From IMG/VR virus record IMGVR_UViG_3300021373_001115, positions 1-51,745 of that record: 51,745 nucleotides of DNA, one strand, 5' to 3'. A program made the position numbers and the translations under genes. Of the stretch, positions 43,028 to 51,745 are shown piece by piece. A model generated the notes under the pieces. That model had not been told where the DNA came from, made no database searches, and worked only from the letters and a program-made list of their open reading frames with translations. How positions within the stretch are numbered: the stretch's first letter is position 1; each line of letters starts with the position of its first letter. Source of the DNA: a virus.

Positions 43028-45736
43028 TTACGGTGATAACTGAATAGACCAGCCGACTGATCTTAAGAAACTTAGATTGGGTCCAGCAGACTGATCACCA
43101 AGAATCGCTGATTCCGTCAGACCATTTTGGTTAATCAGATTAACTGAAACTCCCCCTCTCGGGTTCGCATTATAATTAGCCGCAAGATCATTGATAATGT
43201 TTACACCGTCAGATGCAGTCAAGTTATTGTTACTGAAGTCGATTGTTTGGATAATCAAGTTAGATGCAATTGCTCCGGCAGTATATCCAGTAAATTCATT
43301 TTGGTTTAGATAAAGACGTAATAGTCTAGGACACTGATCGTATGTAGGAATAATAGCGCCTGTAGTAACACCAGTTTTCGATCCGTTCCCACCAATATCG
43401 TTTTGCTGTAAGTAAACATATCGAATATTAGTTCCACTAAATGCTGGAAGTGATGTGAATCTATTTCCAGCCAAGAATAGATAGTATAATCCGTTCGAAT
43501 CAAAGGCTGGACACGCCCCAGTAAACTTGTTGTAATCCGCTCTTAGATAGTACAGTCTAAAGTTTGCGGCAAAAGAAGGCAGCGGTGCACTAGGAACATC
43601 ATTCAACCTAGTACCAAACGATGTGTTACGAATATAGATAACTCTCAGATTAGTGTTAGTGCTTAAGTCTGGAAGATCGCCACCAATGTTAATGTTATTA
43701 TAGCAGTAAAGATATCCGAAGTTGGGTGTTTTTTCAAAAATAGTTCCGGCATCAGGTGCGCCAGTATTTACACTGAAAAAATCATCTCTTGCAAGATCTG
43801 GATTCGGATAGCTTGGGTTTCCGTGTAGACTTCCTGAGACTAAGAATACTCCCATGTTAGGAGTACCCACGAAAGAGTCGGAGCTAAATCTACCATACAT
43901 TCTAGACCATCTAGTATCAAATCGATAAAGTCTAGGTAGATTAGAGAATGTATTTTCTATATCGTCTTCGCAGTCTGTTGCATAGAAATTCATATAGTAT
44001 AAGTTAGTGCAACCTTGAATTTTAGTATTCAATGTGCGTCCAGCGCCTTGTGCTTCTCCCGCTGGTTGCTGACCCAGCCCAACAGTAGCTACTGATTCCG
44101 AATCACTAAAAGTGGGCAAACCTCTGGAGTATCTGTGCCAATAATAAAAAATAGAGGTATTGCTATTGAAGTTAACAATGTTATGACTATTACTATATGA
44201 GTAGAAATAATCAATAGTTGGAGATGCAATTGTCAACGCTTTTTGTATAGGCGAAGCTGACGCATTAGGAACGTCTGCGTTGTTGTTGTCTCTCGCAGTT
44301 TCTCTTCTTACAATATCGCATAAAGTAATATCAAGTCTACTCAATGTAGTAGAATCGCATACTCCGTCTGCAAGTCTAGAATAAGGCTGTCTTGTAACAT
44401 TATAGCTTACGATTCCTGGGTGAACTCTTGGCGAAGTGCCGTTTTTAGGCTCCGCAGCGTTAGCGAGATCGGTATCCGTCGAGCCAGTCATCGCACGAGC
44501 GGCATCACGAGTATAAAAAGTATCCATTGATATCGTTGTTAAATTGGTCAGATAACGGAGATCAATTACTTCACTATCTGAAAACGTACCATTCATCGTT
44601 AATGACGTAAGAGTAGTAGGAAGATATTGTAGTTGCACATTTGCTGTAACTTGATCGCCGTTAGAATCTAGCGCTCTACTCATATTATTGCCTGTGAGTA
44701 TAAGCGTTTGAAGATTTGGCGCAAGAGCAACGTTAGTTGTAATAGATCCGTAAGCGCCTGTACCCTGACCGAACTTAGGCATCTCAAAAAAATCGTTTAG
44801 TCTGATATCTAAGTATTCTAAGTTACTGATACTTACACTAGGCCAGTCGCTCAAATTTACACCTGTAATGTCAAGACGTAAAATTCTATCCGGCGGATAA
44901 AAGAACTCAATCTTTCTTGCTTTTGCGCCCGGATCTCGAAATGTATATACGCCTGGTGACGCTACAGTTCCTGTTCCGATTGGGGCTTTGATCGTACCAT
45001 CACCAGAGTCGTAGCTAAATCCGTTATCTTCGTTGACAATTCTCCAAGTGGCGGGAATCGTTCCCAATCCATCAGTAAGACCTCCGCTATTCACAGCGCT
45101 ACGGAAATCAGCATCTTTAAAAAACGCATCAAATTGAAGTGGAATTCCCTTCATGGCATATGCAGTTCTTTGTACAGTGCCCCCTCCGGCCGCTGTAAAC
45201 TTCAAAGCAATTTCATGTGTAGCAACTTCCGCTCTGAAAGTTTTTTGAATGGGCGCTTGTGTAAGCCTAAAGCTACCTAGTTCTATCTTGTCTCCAGTAA
45301 CTAGTAGCTCGCCACCGTAGAATATCTTACCGGGCTCAGTTGATGACCAAGAAGAAATTCTCGATGTGGAAATGTCAGCAGACTTTTGTACGGGATTTAA
45401 AATATCGGAAAGATCAAGATAGTTATACTTAATCGCAGACCCAGACAACTTGTTGTCGATTGTCAAGTTAAAGTCGAACGGGTTTCTGAAATCTTGCAGA
45501 GACTCTAATCGTCCACCCACCTCTTTTGCTGATTCGGCGAGAGACACAAATTCTTTACGCTGATCGTCCTGTAGACCCGCTAGAAGACGAAGCTCCACGC
45601 CACTTACAACATCGCTAATCCCTCGAATAGCATCGAGATCTTGGATATTGATTCCCAAATTTTGTAAAGCCTCGTCTTTATCATCGACATCATTGAGGAA
45701 TCGATTAACATTTAGTCCACGAAAAATTGTAGCCAT
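43028..45736 (-). CDS. Leucine-rich-repeat virion protein
   Basis: This is a 902-residue protein. The N-terminal ~110 residues (NVNRFLNDVDDKDEALQNLG, DLDAIRGISDVVSGVELRLL) look like a docking and coiled-coil region related to the plus-strand 834-residue protein. Residues ~120-290 are beta-rich. From about 290 to 880 there are leucine-rich repeats, first in the type NLEYLDIRLNDF, NLQTLILTGNNMS, TTLTSLTMNG, NLTTISMDT, and later RLYYLRADYNKFTG, GLYYLFLAGNRFTSLP, NIRYVYLQQNDIG, RLLRLYLNQNEFTG, IIQTIDFSNNNLT. LRR solenoids are protein- or ligand-binding surfaces, so a receptor-contacting role is plausible. There is no signal peptide or membrane anchor. Its ATG overlaps the stop of the 1246-residue gene by one base. 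Confidence 0.86.
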   Translation of the reverse strand: MATIFRGLNVNRFLNDVDDKDEALQNLGINIQDLDAIRGISDVVSGVELRLLAGLQDDQRKEFVSLAESAKEVGGRLESLQDFRNPFDFNLTIDNKLSGSAIKYNYLDLSDILNPVQKSADISTSRISSWSSTEPGKIFYGGELLVTGDKIELGSFRLTQAPIQKTFRAEVATHEIALKFTAAGGGTVQRTAYAMKGIPLQFDAFFKDADFRSAVNSGGLTDGLGTIPATWRIVNEDNGFSYDSGDGTIKAPIGTGTVASPGVYTFRDPGAKARKIEFFYPPDRILRLDITGVNLSDWPSVSISNLEYLDIRLNDFFEMPKFGQGTGAYGSITTNVALAPNLQTLILTGNNMSRALDSNGDQVTANVQLQYLPTTLTSLTMNGTFSDSEVIDLRYLTNLTTISMDTFYTRDAARAMTGSTDTDLANAAEPKNGTSPRVHPGIVSYNVTRQPYSRLADGVCDSTTLSRLDITLCDIVRRETARDNNNADVPNASASPIQKALTIASPTIDYFYSYSNSHNIVNFNSNTSIFYYWHRYSRGLPTFSDSESVATVGLGQQPAGEAQGAGRTLNTKIQGCTNLYYMNFYATDCEDDIENTFSNLPRLYRFDTRWSRMYGRFSSDSFVGTPNMGVFLVSGSLHGNPSYPNPDLARDDFFSVNTGAPDAGTIFEKTPNFGYLYCYNNINIGGDLPDLSTNTNLRVIYIRNTSFGTRLNDVPSAPLPSFAANFRLYYLRADYNKFTGACPAFDSNGLYYLFLAGNRFTSLPAFSGTNIRYVYLQQNDIGGNGSKTGVTTGAIIPTYDQCPRLLRLYLNQNEFTGYTAGAIASNLIIQTIDFSNNNLTASDGVNIINDLAANYNANPRGGVSVNLINQNGLTESAILGDQSAGPNLSFLRSVGWSIQLSP

Positions 45737-48700
45737 TATTGTTCCTTCGAAGTCAAGCTCATTTCTATATTACCTGACGTAACGCCATCTGTAGACGTAG
45801 CGGTAAAGAAGATTGCTTTATTATTTAGCTGACCTCTTGACAAAGACTTTCTATCGTAGTTAAAAATATTGTCAAGTCTAAATGTTTCCGGTTTATTCTC
45901 TTCAACGTAAAACGAGTATATCACATTACCGGGTCGAAGTGGATTTTCAGTCTGCGAATCGTATCTTAACCCAGACAGCCTTTCAATATCTTTGAAGTTT
46001 GATGGGGGATTGTTTTCACTAGAGTTGCCAAATCGATCATATGTTAATGACTGAGATTCAGTTGTTCCTGTAATAAACTGTGGTGTATGAGTAAATCTAG
46101 CTTCAGGCGTAATCTCTTCCACTGAAATATTGTTTACTGCAGCATAGTCTCGGAGCGCCATGACAAGATAGAAAGGCTGACTATTAAATCGCAAAGCCTT
46201 TCCTACAGTAAATTCTTGCTGAGTAAATCTTCTCTCGGGAGGATTAGCTGGATCAACTTCCACACCTGATGGGAAAGACGATAGCTCCCACTGATCTTCT
46301 AGTATTAACTGCTTAGTTTGAACGCTTCCTGCATCTAAAATGTTCTGAATAGTAATGCCGGGTCCAGTATCTACTTGCCTAATTCTAATAAATCGATCTG
46401 TTCCGTCAAGCTCCGATTGACCAACGTAGAACCAGCCAGTGCCTTCGGTGTTAATTCCGACTTCTGACGTAAGAGATGTCGGATCTTCATCAAGCAATGA
46501 ATTCGGCGGAAAACTTGATATACTTGAAAAGTAAAGTCGATAGAGTCCGGTTGATTGTAGCTCTGATTGTGCTTGAGCTAAATCACTTTGAATATCATAG
46601 TCGCTAAACGTTACAGATCCTTTGAACGCTGCGATATATCCGTCATTGCCGCCATCGGGGGCTGGTTGACGAGAATCGATCATAAACCGCTCACCAAACG
46701 CAGGATCCCATTCTCGATACTCCGCTTTGTTAATAAAGTCAAATTGAGAATCGTAATGATGGTATTCGACAAATGGATTTAATTTAAGATCAATTTCTTT
46801 TGGTACTAAACCTGGATCTAGTGGATCTACAAACGCTAATCTCTGCTCTCCATTGTCACAGAAAGCAGTTTGAGGAACGGAAGATGTAAAGGTAAATCCG
46901 AAGTCTGCATAGTGATAGCTTGCGTATTCTGGATCTCTCGGATTTGGAACCATAAAGTGAACAATAAATTCATTGGCATAAATTGGTACAGTAGACGCAG
47001 TTATTGTATTATATGCACTCACTCTTGCATCAAATCGATCACCAGCTTCAACAAGTGTTTGGCCATCAGTTTTAACAAATTTGCTAATTGTGTCTACACC
47101 GAGTAAATACTGTCTTCTTCTTAGTATTGCTGAAGAGAGTAATTGATCATTTAAAATTGCATTTGCTTCATACTGCAAATATACGTTGTATATACCATTC
47201 CCGATTAGTTTTGCTTCGTCTTCGGTTTCTTTAATTCCAGTTGTTTTGATTGACACTGCAGCAGAATCAGCATTACTGTCGTCTCCACCTGGGAATCCGT
47301 TTACTGTAATGTCTGGTTGAGCATCGGGGAGGTATCGAATTGACAATTCATTATTTGGTTGATCGTAAGAAAGCACAAGATATCTTCCATCTTGCGATGT
47401 AGATCCACTTACAAGGATTTCATCACCGGGCTGGAAAATAGAAAGATCTTCAGTCGGATGTTCTATATAACTAGCATCAAAAGTAAATCCGGTGACGTTG
47501 CTAATAGAAGGTAGCTCGCTTTCTCTCAGCGAAATGGAATCTATTGCAGGCTGATCCTCTGCTTGATTTCCACCCGCTCCTTCTGTACCAAAAATAAATG
47601 GAAGTTCTCTTGAAAATGGACTCTCCGCATTAATTAAACTTGGCTGAAATGTAAAGTGCTGCCCAGATGGAGCACCTACCACTTCTTCAATATCGATTCT
47701 TACATTTGTATCGGAAGCGACAGAAATTGTATCTGGGTACCCTTTCTTAAAGTTATCGATTTCAAATCCATCTTGATTTAAAATAGACTCTTTAGGTAGT
47801 ATACCAATAATTGGTTTCCGATTCAAGAACTCTTTTGAATCAGTCGTAAATGTCGAAAGCCTAATTGTTCCTTCATCGCCGCCATCGATGTAGTAAGAAG
47901 ATCCATACTTGAAAACATATAGAGGCTGAAAGATTCTAGAAGTATCTGTAGCGTACAGAAGATACTTGAACTTCATATCTGGATTCTGCATGATCGGACC
48001 ATCCATACCATTCTCAATAACGAGAGTGTGCATGAGAACCCAACGTGCTTCTCCGTTGTCTACGGGAACATATGCATAAAACTTTGCACCAATAGCGCCA
48101 TACCACGAAAACTCAATTTTGTACATGGTAACGTCTTCGAACGAAAGAATATAACCAGATGGGCCGGAACCATCTAGCTTATCTCCATTCCAATCACGTC
48201 TCTCAAACACAGTCTCCCATAATGGATTTTCATTTCCAAGTCCTACAGGATACTTTAGAATCTGATCATCGAAATTTTTACCAAATCTATCTTCAAGTAA
48301 CTCTTGAGGAAATGGGACAACACTTCGACGTACAATGTTTAATCTTGAACCAACCAACTGAAACATATATTCATCAGTTGAGTTAGAGCATCCCCATTCG
48401 ATATAGTTCGCTGAAGACTGAGGATCAGCCTGCAAACGAATACCAAATGTGAATCCAGAAATACGTCCGGGTTGATATCGATATGTGTTTTTACTTTCAA
48501 GAATTGCAAACGATTCCGCTGTAGAACTCGCACCAGGCCGACAGTTTTGAACAGCGAATGTTTGAATCGCATCAAAGTCCTCTGTATCTACGAAGTTTCC
48601 CGAAGATCCGCCAGTGAATCCATCTGGCAATTGAGCAGTTCCGTCTTGAATTTCAATGAAAAGCTCTGTCCACTTTTCAATCTGATCAAACGATGATTGT

Positions 48701-49476
48701 AAATTTGGACCGTAGTCTACGTCAAAATAATCTTGAGCATTTAGGAGAAATCCGCTTGTTCTATCTCCTATAGTATACTGAAATTCACCAGCATCAATAT
48801 TGATAACATCACCATTGGTATTTGCTACAATTTGAATATCGTCATCTAAGAAGTATAACTCAGCAAAAGCGCCCGCAGACGATCCGGAGAATCTTTTATA
48901 TAAAACTTTACCGAGAGCGATAAAGTTCATATAGTTTCTAAACTGAGAGCCTGGCTCATCTTCTCTGCTTTCAATAGGACCACGTGGAAATGTGTACTGT
49001 GTAGGAAAAGATTCTAAATAAAGCGCTTGCTCTTCAGTGCCCTCGTAGAAATCAGGATATCGTCTTCGACCAAATTTAGTGTTCTCTTTAGTGAACCATT
49101 CAATAGGATACTTTGTTGGTGAGCTGAATGTGTAGTAGTTCCAATTATCTTCATCTAGACCATATGTAGATACATCAGAAAAAAGACTCAATTGTTCTTC
49201 ACCACGAGGAACGCCTAGTAGTGAGCTACTAACCTCAGACTCTAATGGAAACTGCTCAACGACAGGAATGGATTGCTCTTTTCCTGTATTATTTGCGACA
49301 GTTGATAGTGCGGCTTCAGCCCGAGCGAAAGACCCAAGAATAGCATCCTCTTCTGTAAGCAGAGGGTTCCCCGCTGAATCAGTAAGGGGAATACCCTCGA
49401 TATCGACGAGTTGAGGAAACTGTTTGGTTACAGGGGCTGGTACCTTGTCATAACCAATCTGTATTTGCTTTGGCAT
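45736..49476 (-). CDS. Very large virion structural protein (1246 residues)
   Basis: This is a 1246-residue protein with no recognised named family. Residues ~449-480 (VTMYKIEFSWYGAIGAKFYA, YVPVDNGEARWV) and ~521-540 (FKYGSSYYIDGGDEGTIRLS) are shared with the gene immediately upstream, marking a duplicated domain. Residues ~663-718 carry the window's recurring beta module (IFQPGDEILVSGSTSQDGRY). The rest is acidic and beta-rich, with a C-terminal ~90 residues (RLSGLRYDSQTENPLRPGNV, YSFYVEENKPETFRLDNIFN) like the end of the upstream protein. It starts 3 bases after that gene's stop. Large size, modularity and place upstream of fibres suggest a baseplate-periphery or fibre protein; that is inference. 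Confidence 0.82.
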   Translation of the reverse strand: MPKQIQIGYDKVPAPVTKQFPQLVDIEGIPLTDSAGNPLLTEEDAILGSFARAEAALSTVANNTGKEQSIPVVEQFPLESEVSSSLLGVPRGEEQLSLFSDVSTYGLDEDNWNYYTFSSPTKYPIEWFTKENTKFGRRRYPDFYEGTEEQALYLESFPTQYTFPRGPIESREDEPGSQFRNYMNFIALGKVLYKRFSGSSAGAFAELYFLDDDIQIVANTNGDVINIDAGEFQYTIGDRTSGFLLNAQDYFDVDYGPNLQSSFDQIEKWTELFIEIQDGTAQLPDGFTGGSSGNFVDTEDFDAIQTFAVQNCRPGASSTAESFAILESKNTYRYQPGRISGFTFGIRLQADPQSSANYIEWGCSNSTDEYMFQLVGSRLNIVRRSVVPFPQELLEDRFGKNFDDQILKYPVGLGNENPLWETVFERRDWNGDKLDGSGPSGYILSFEDVTMYKIEFSWYGAIGAKFYAYVPVDNGEARWVLMHTLVIENGMDGPIMQNPDMKFKYLLYATDTSRIFQPLYVFKYGSSYYIDGGDEGTIRLSTFTTDSKEFLNRKPIIGILPKESILNQDGFEIDNFKKGYPDTISVASDTNVRIDIEEVVGAPSGQHFTFQPSLINAESPFSRELPFIFGTEGAGGNQAEDQPAIDSISLRESELPSISNVTGFTFDASYIEHPTEDLSIFQPGDEILVSGSTSQDGRYLVLSYDQPNNELSIRYLPDAQPDITVNGFPGGDDSNADSAAVSIKTTGIKETEDEAKLIGNGIYNVYLQYEANAILNDQLLSSAILRRRQYLLGVDTISKFVKTDGQTLVEAGDRFDARVSAYNTITASTVPIYANEFIVHFMVPNPRDPEYASYHYADFGFTFTSSVPQTAFCDNGEQRLAFVDPLDPGLVPKEIDLKLNPFVEYHHYDSQFDFINKAEYREWDPAFGERFMIDSRQPAPDGGNDGYIAAFKGSVTFSDYDIQSDLAQAQSELQSTGLYRLYFSSISSFPPNSLLDEDPTSLTSEVGINTEGTGWFYVGQSELDGTDRFIRIRQVDTGPGITIQNILDAGSVQTKQLILEDQWELSSFPSGVEVDPANPPERRFTQQEFTVGKALRFNSQPFYLVMALRDYAAVNNISVEEITPEARFTHTPQFITGTTESQSLTYDRFGNSSENNPPSNFKDIERLSGLRYDSQTENPLRPGNVIYSFYVEENKPETFRLDNIFNYDRKSLSRGQLNNKAIFFTATSTDGVTSGNIEMSLTSKEQ
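48025..48132 (-). repeat. Duplicated FSWYGA...GEARWV block, copy 1
   Basis: This codes for the FSWYGAIGAKFYAYVPVDN-GEARWV block of the 1246-residue protein. It contains 33 bases (48037-48069) identical to 50770-50802 in the neighbouring gene. A second shared patch, encoding SSYYIDGGD, lies at about 47880-47900. Confidence 0.88.
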
Positions 49477-49479
49477 AGA

Positions 49480-51745
49480 TCACTGCTCTTCCCACGTTAT
49501 TCCTATACTTATATTGTCATCTAGATCGTTTTCCGCTGTATCAGAGTCAACAGCAAGATACAAAGATTCCGTAGTATCAGTAAGTGGGAATGACAAATAT
49601 TCTTTGTTATAATCGAAGTATGACGCCAAATCAAATTGCTCAGTTCCTTGCTGTAGATAAACTGTCGCTACGTTAATTCCAGTACCGGGTATAGGAACAA
49701 CGGGATCAGTTGCAATCAAGATAGAACTCAGTCCTTCCTTCTCTTCAGTGACTTTAGTCGTTGTGGTGTACTCAACACCTCCGACATCAAATCGCTTATC
49801 AGGTAGGAATGCATCAAGCGTTAATGTAATTACACCGCTAAATGTTGTTTTAGCATCGAAATAATATTCATCCGCTTCTTTGTACAACCGACCGAATACT
49901 GTGACAGAAGAAGTCGAATCAATCAGCGCTCTGAACCAGCCGTAAATTTCTTCTCCGTTTGCCATGTATGTTCCAGCGCCACCAGACTCAGTAACGTCGA
50001 GCGGAAGATTAGCTGAAGTGATATCATACAAAGATGCAATTGTCAGCGTACCATTGGGCTGTACTTCAGTCTGGAAAATTGGAGTCTTTCTCATTCTCAA
50101 ACGAACAGGGTTGTTACCGATGTTTGAAGTAGACATCTTAGTGGGATAAACCTGAACTCTGTTACGAACAGCGTTACCTTCTTCCGTACTTAAAATAACT
50201 CGCTTTGTTTCAAGACCGTAAACATTGGTTGCACGATCAGCGATCAAGGTAAAGTTGCTAACAGTTGTGTCCTGCGGAGCGGAAGACAGAATAAGCTTAC
50301 CAGTCGATCCTGAGTCTAATCCATTTGCATAAATTACTCGAATGTTTTGATCAGCCGCATTGGTTGTCTTTAGCAATGCTCCCATGAAATACGTCGAGTT
50401 AATAGTATCGTTTGACGTTCCGCTGAGATTAAGTGTAATAGCAGGACCATCTGGATCAGCCGCATTGTATGTGCTTGTACCATTAGACAATGCCCAGTTC
50501 TTGCCTGCGGCTGGAACGAGACTTTCATTGTTGTGAGAGTAAAGTCTTACTGTTCCTCTATCTCCACCATCGATATAGTAAGAAGCACCATACTTTACAA
50601 TGTTGTGAGAGTTTGTTTCGTAGTTTGCTCCGGCTGGTGTCAAAGACTCTTCTTCATCGCCGAGTGCAAGCGTATCACCACCGCCGTATACATTATACGT
50701 GATTGGAAGTGTAGCGTTACCAAGCGAAGCAATCTTCAACTGATTCGACGCTCTCAAGTGATGGACTCGAACCCAACGTGCTTCTCCGTTGTCTACGGGA
50801 ACGTATGCTAAGAACAATGCACCTACCGCACCGTACCATGAGAATTCAATCTTAAGCATCGTCACTTTCGTGAAGTCAAAGCTATACAAACTATCGGCTG
50901 TAGCAATCTGTCCGCCCGGTGCATATGCTTGTCCGGGTCGAACGATACCAGTATCACCAGTTGCTACGTCACTGTATACTCGATATCCATGCTTGGCCGA
51001 TGAGTTTGACTTTCCGTCAAGTTTGTCGAAACTATATCGACTTCTTGGAACTCGATATTCATATACGCCCCAGAATTCTGGCTTGACGTTATTTTTAACC
51101 CAGTTAATATACTCGGGAATAAAGTTAACAGCATCAATTTGCTTTCGTAGCTCAAGCGCCTCCTGCTGATTTGTAATCGCCCATGCTGTGTTAATAAACC
51201 CAACGAGAAGTCCACTTTCAGCGACCGCTTGTGCATCCGCAGTGCTTGTGGGCATATAGCCATCACTTGAGTATTGATAAGGGAACATCATTCCTTCTGG
51301 GAATGGATCCGCTGATTCTTGGATTGGGTTACCAGAGCCTCCAAGCCCAACCGGACGATAGATATCTGGATCATATCCATTGTATGTAACGTTACCTGTT
51401 GTTACAGCCTTATCGGGCATTAAGAAAGGAACAACTGTCTCGAAGAAGACATTTGCGGGATTGCCACCATTCGCTTCCGCTGTTGCAAACTGAGCTTGAG
51501 TAAAGTTAATTGCTGTTACTCCATCCGTAGACTTCAAAGTAAACTCATTACCCTTCGGGCCAACTACAGAATCTACTTGATAAATTGCACCAGGCTCTAA
51601 GCCTCCAATAGTCGCAACTGTATCTCCGGCTTGAGCGAATCGAACGTGTTGTCCAAATGTTACTTTACCTTCAGTTAACTTCAACTGATTATCAGTATCA
51701 CATACAACTCGAATCTTCTTCTTTTCTTTGAGTAAGTTTGGATCG
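49480..51745 (-). CDS. Large virion structural protein, 5' end beyond window
   Basis: The stop is at 49480-49482 and the frame stays open to the right edge, so the gene is truncated. The apparent start at 51684 is a TTG with coding-like sequence continuing upstream (DPNLLKEKKKIRVVCDTDNQ), so I treat it as internal. At least 755 residues are visible. The block KIEFSWYGAVGALFLAYVPV, DNGEARWVRVHHLR and the later KYGASYYIDGGDRGTVRLYS match the downstream 1246-residue protein, so the two are paralogous at least in this domain. The C-terminus (QGTEQFDLASYFDYNKEYLS, SIGITWEEQ) is also like its neighbour. Function is not recognised; a baseplate or fibre-associated structural role is inferred from the cluster. 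Confidence 0.82.
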   Translation of the reverse strand, partial: DPNLLKEKKKIRVVCDTDNQLKLTEGKVTFGQHVRFAQAGDTVATIGGLEPGAIYQVDSVVGPKGNEFTLKSTDGVTAINFTQAQFATAEANGGNPANVFFETVVPFLMPDKAVTTGNVTYNGYDPDIYRPVGLGGSGNPIQESADPFPEGMMFPYQYSSDGYMPTSTADAQAVAESGLLVGFINTAWAITNQQEALELRKQIDAVNFIPEYINWVKNNVKPEFWGVYEYRVPRSRYSFDKLDGKSNSSAKHGYRVYSDVATGDTGIVRPGQAYAPGGQIATADSLYSFDFTKVTMLKIEFSWYGAVGALFLAYVPVDNGEARWVRVHHLRASNQLKIASLGNATLPITYNVYGGGDTLALGDEEESLTPAGANYETNSHNIVKYGASYYIDGGDRGTVRLYSHNNESLVPAAGKNWALSNGTSTYNAADPDGPAITLNLSGTSNDTINSTYFMGALLKTTNAADQNIRVIYANGLDSGSTGKLILSSAPQDTTVSNFTLIADRATNVYGLETKRVILSTEEGNAVRNRVQVYPTKMSTSNIGNNPVRLRMRKTPIFQTEVQPNGTLTIASLYDITSANLPLDVTESGGAGTYMANGEEIYGWFRALIDSTSSVTVFGRLYKEADEYYFDAKTTFSGVITLTLDAFLPDKRFDVGGVEYTTTTKVTEEKEGLSSILIATDPVVPIPGTGINVATVYLQQGTEQFDLASYFDYNKEYLSFPLTDTTESLYLAVDSDTAENDLDDNISIGITWEEQ
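50755..50868 (-). repeat. Duplicated FSWYGA...GEARWV block, copy 2
   Basis: This is the counterpart of 48025-48132. The 33 bases at 50770-50802 are identical to 48037-48069, and the encoded residues differ at only a few positions. A second shared patch (SYYIDGGD) lies near 50565-50590. Confidence 0.88.

Noticed and set aside
51684-51684. TTG as the start codon of the rightmost gene
   Set aside because: The frame continues upstream to the window edge with coding-like sequence and no stop, and there is no convincing ribosome site, so the gene is treated as truncated.

Overview
The window is a stretch of late, virion-structural DNA from a T4-like (myovirus-type) bacteriophage. The main evidence is an unbroken, syntenic minus-strand block encoding recognisable T4 gp13, gp14, gp15, gp16, gp17, gp18, gp19 and gp20 homologues (positions 11340 down to 2051). 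T4-type late promoters (TATAAATA) precede several of its transcription units. Protein lengths, the modular tail-fibre style and the C-terminal domain of the 27813-31361 product resemble marine T4-like phages, such as those of cyanobacteria and related far-T4 groups. The host cannot be read from the window. I saw no tRNA, CRISPR array, insertion sequence or integrase.

Layout, in the direction of transcription (right to left): (a) 51745-43028, three very large virion proteins. The first is cut by the right edge; it shares a block with the second, and the third carries leucine-rich repeats. (b) 43014-41674, a minus-strand structural gene that meets tail-to-tail, with no intervening base, the only plus-strand gene (39169-41673). 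(c) 39169-39097, a short divergent region holding a palindromic pair of late promoters. (d) 39097-35022, small structural proteins and a beta-helix fibre. (e) 35029-13889, five giant modular fibre genes. Three of these share N-terminal and C-terminal (S74 intramolecular chaperone) ends around different shafts. (f) 13889-11394, small tip-type genes: two 'FYG' proteins, one of them extremely glycine-rich, and a tail-assembly-chaperone-like protein. (g) 11340-2051, the neck, terminase, sheath, tube and portal genes. (h) 2064-832, a collagen-like protein, then a structural gene that runs off the left edge.

The block gp13-gp20 would build the neck and tail and package DNA. The 30+ kb upstream appears to build the adsorption apparatus: baseplate-linked large proteins, several alternative or co-displayed fibres, and their assembly factors. 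Genes are packed with 1-base TAATG overlaps or gaps of a few bases, and no stretch over 300 bases lacks a gene.

The most notable points are: adhesin-like domains inserted in the tail sheath; one small beta module that recurs in several unrelated virion proteins; an eight-copy 16-residue repeat in a fibre; a charged 39-residue insert inside one S74 chaperone domain; and the palindromic bidirectional late promoter that drives the lone inverted gene.
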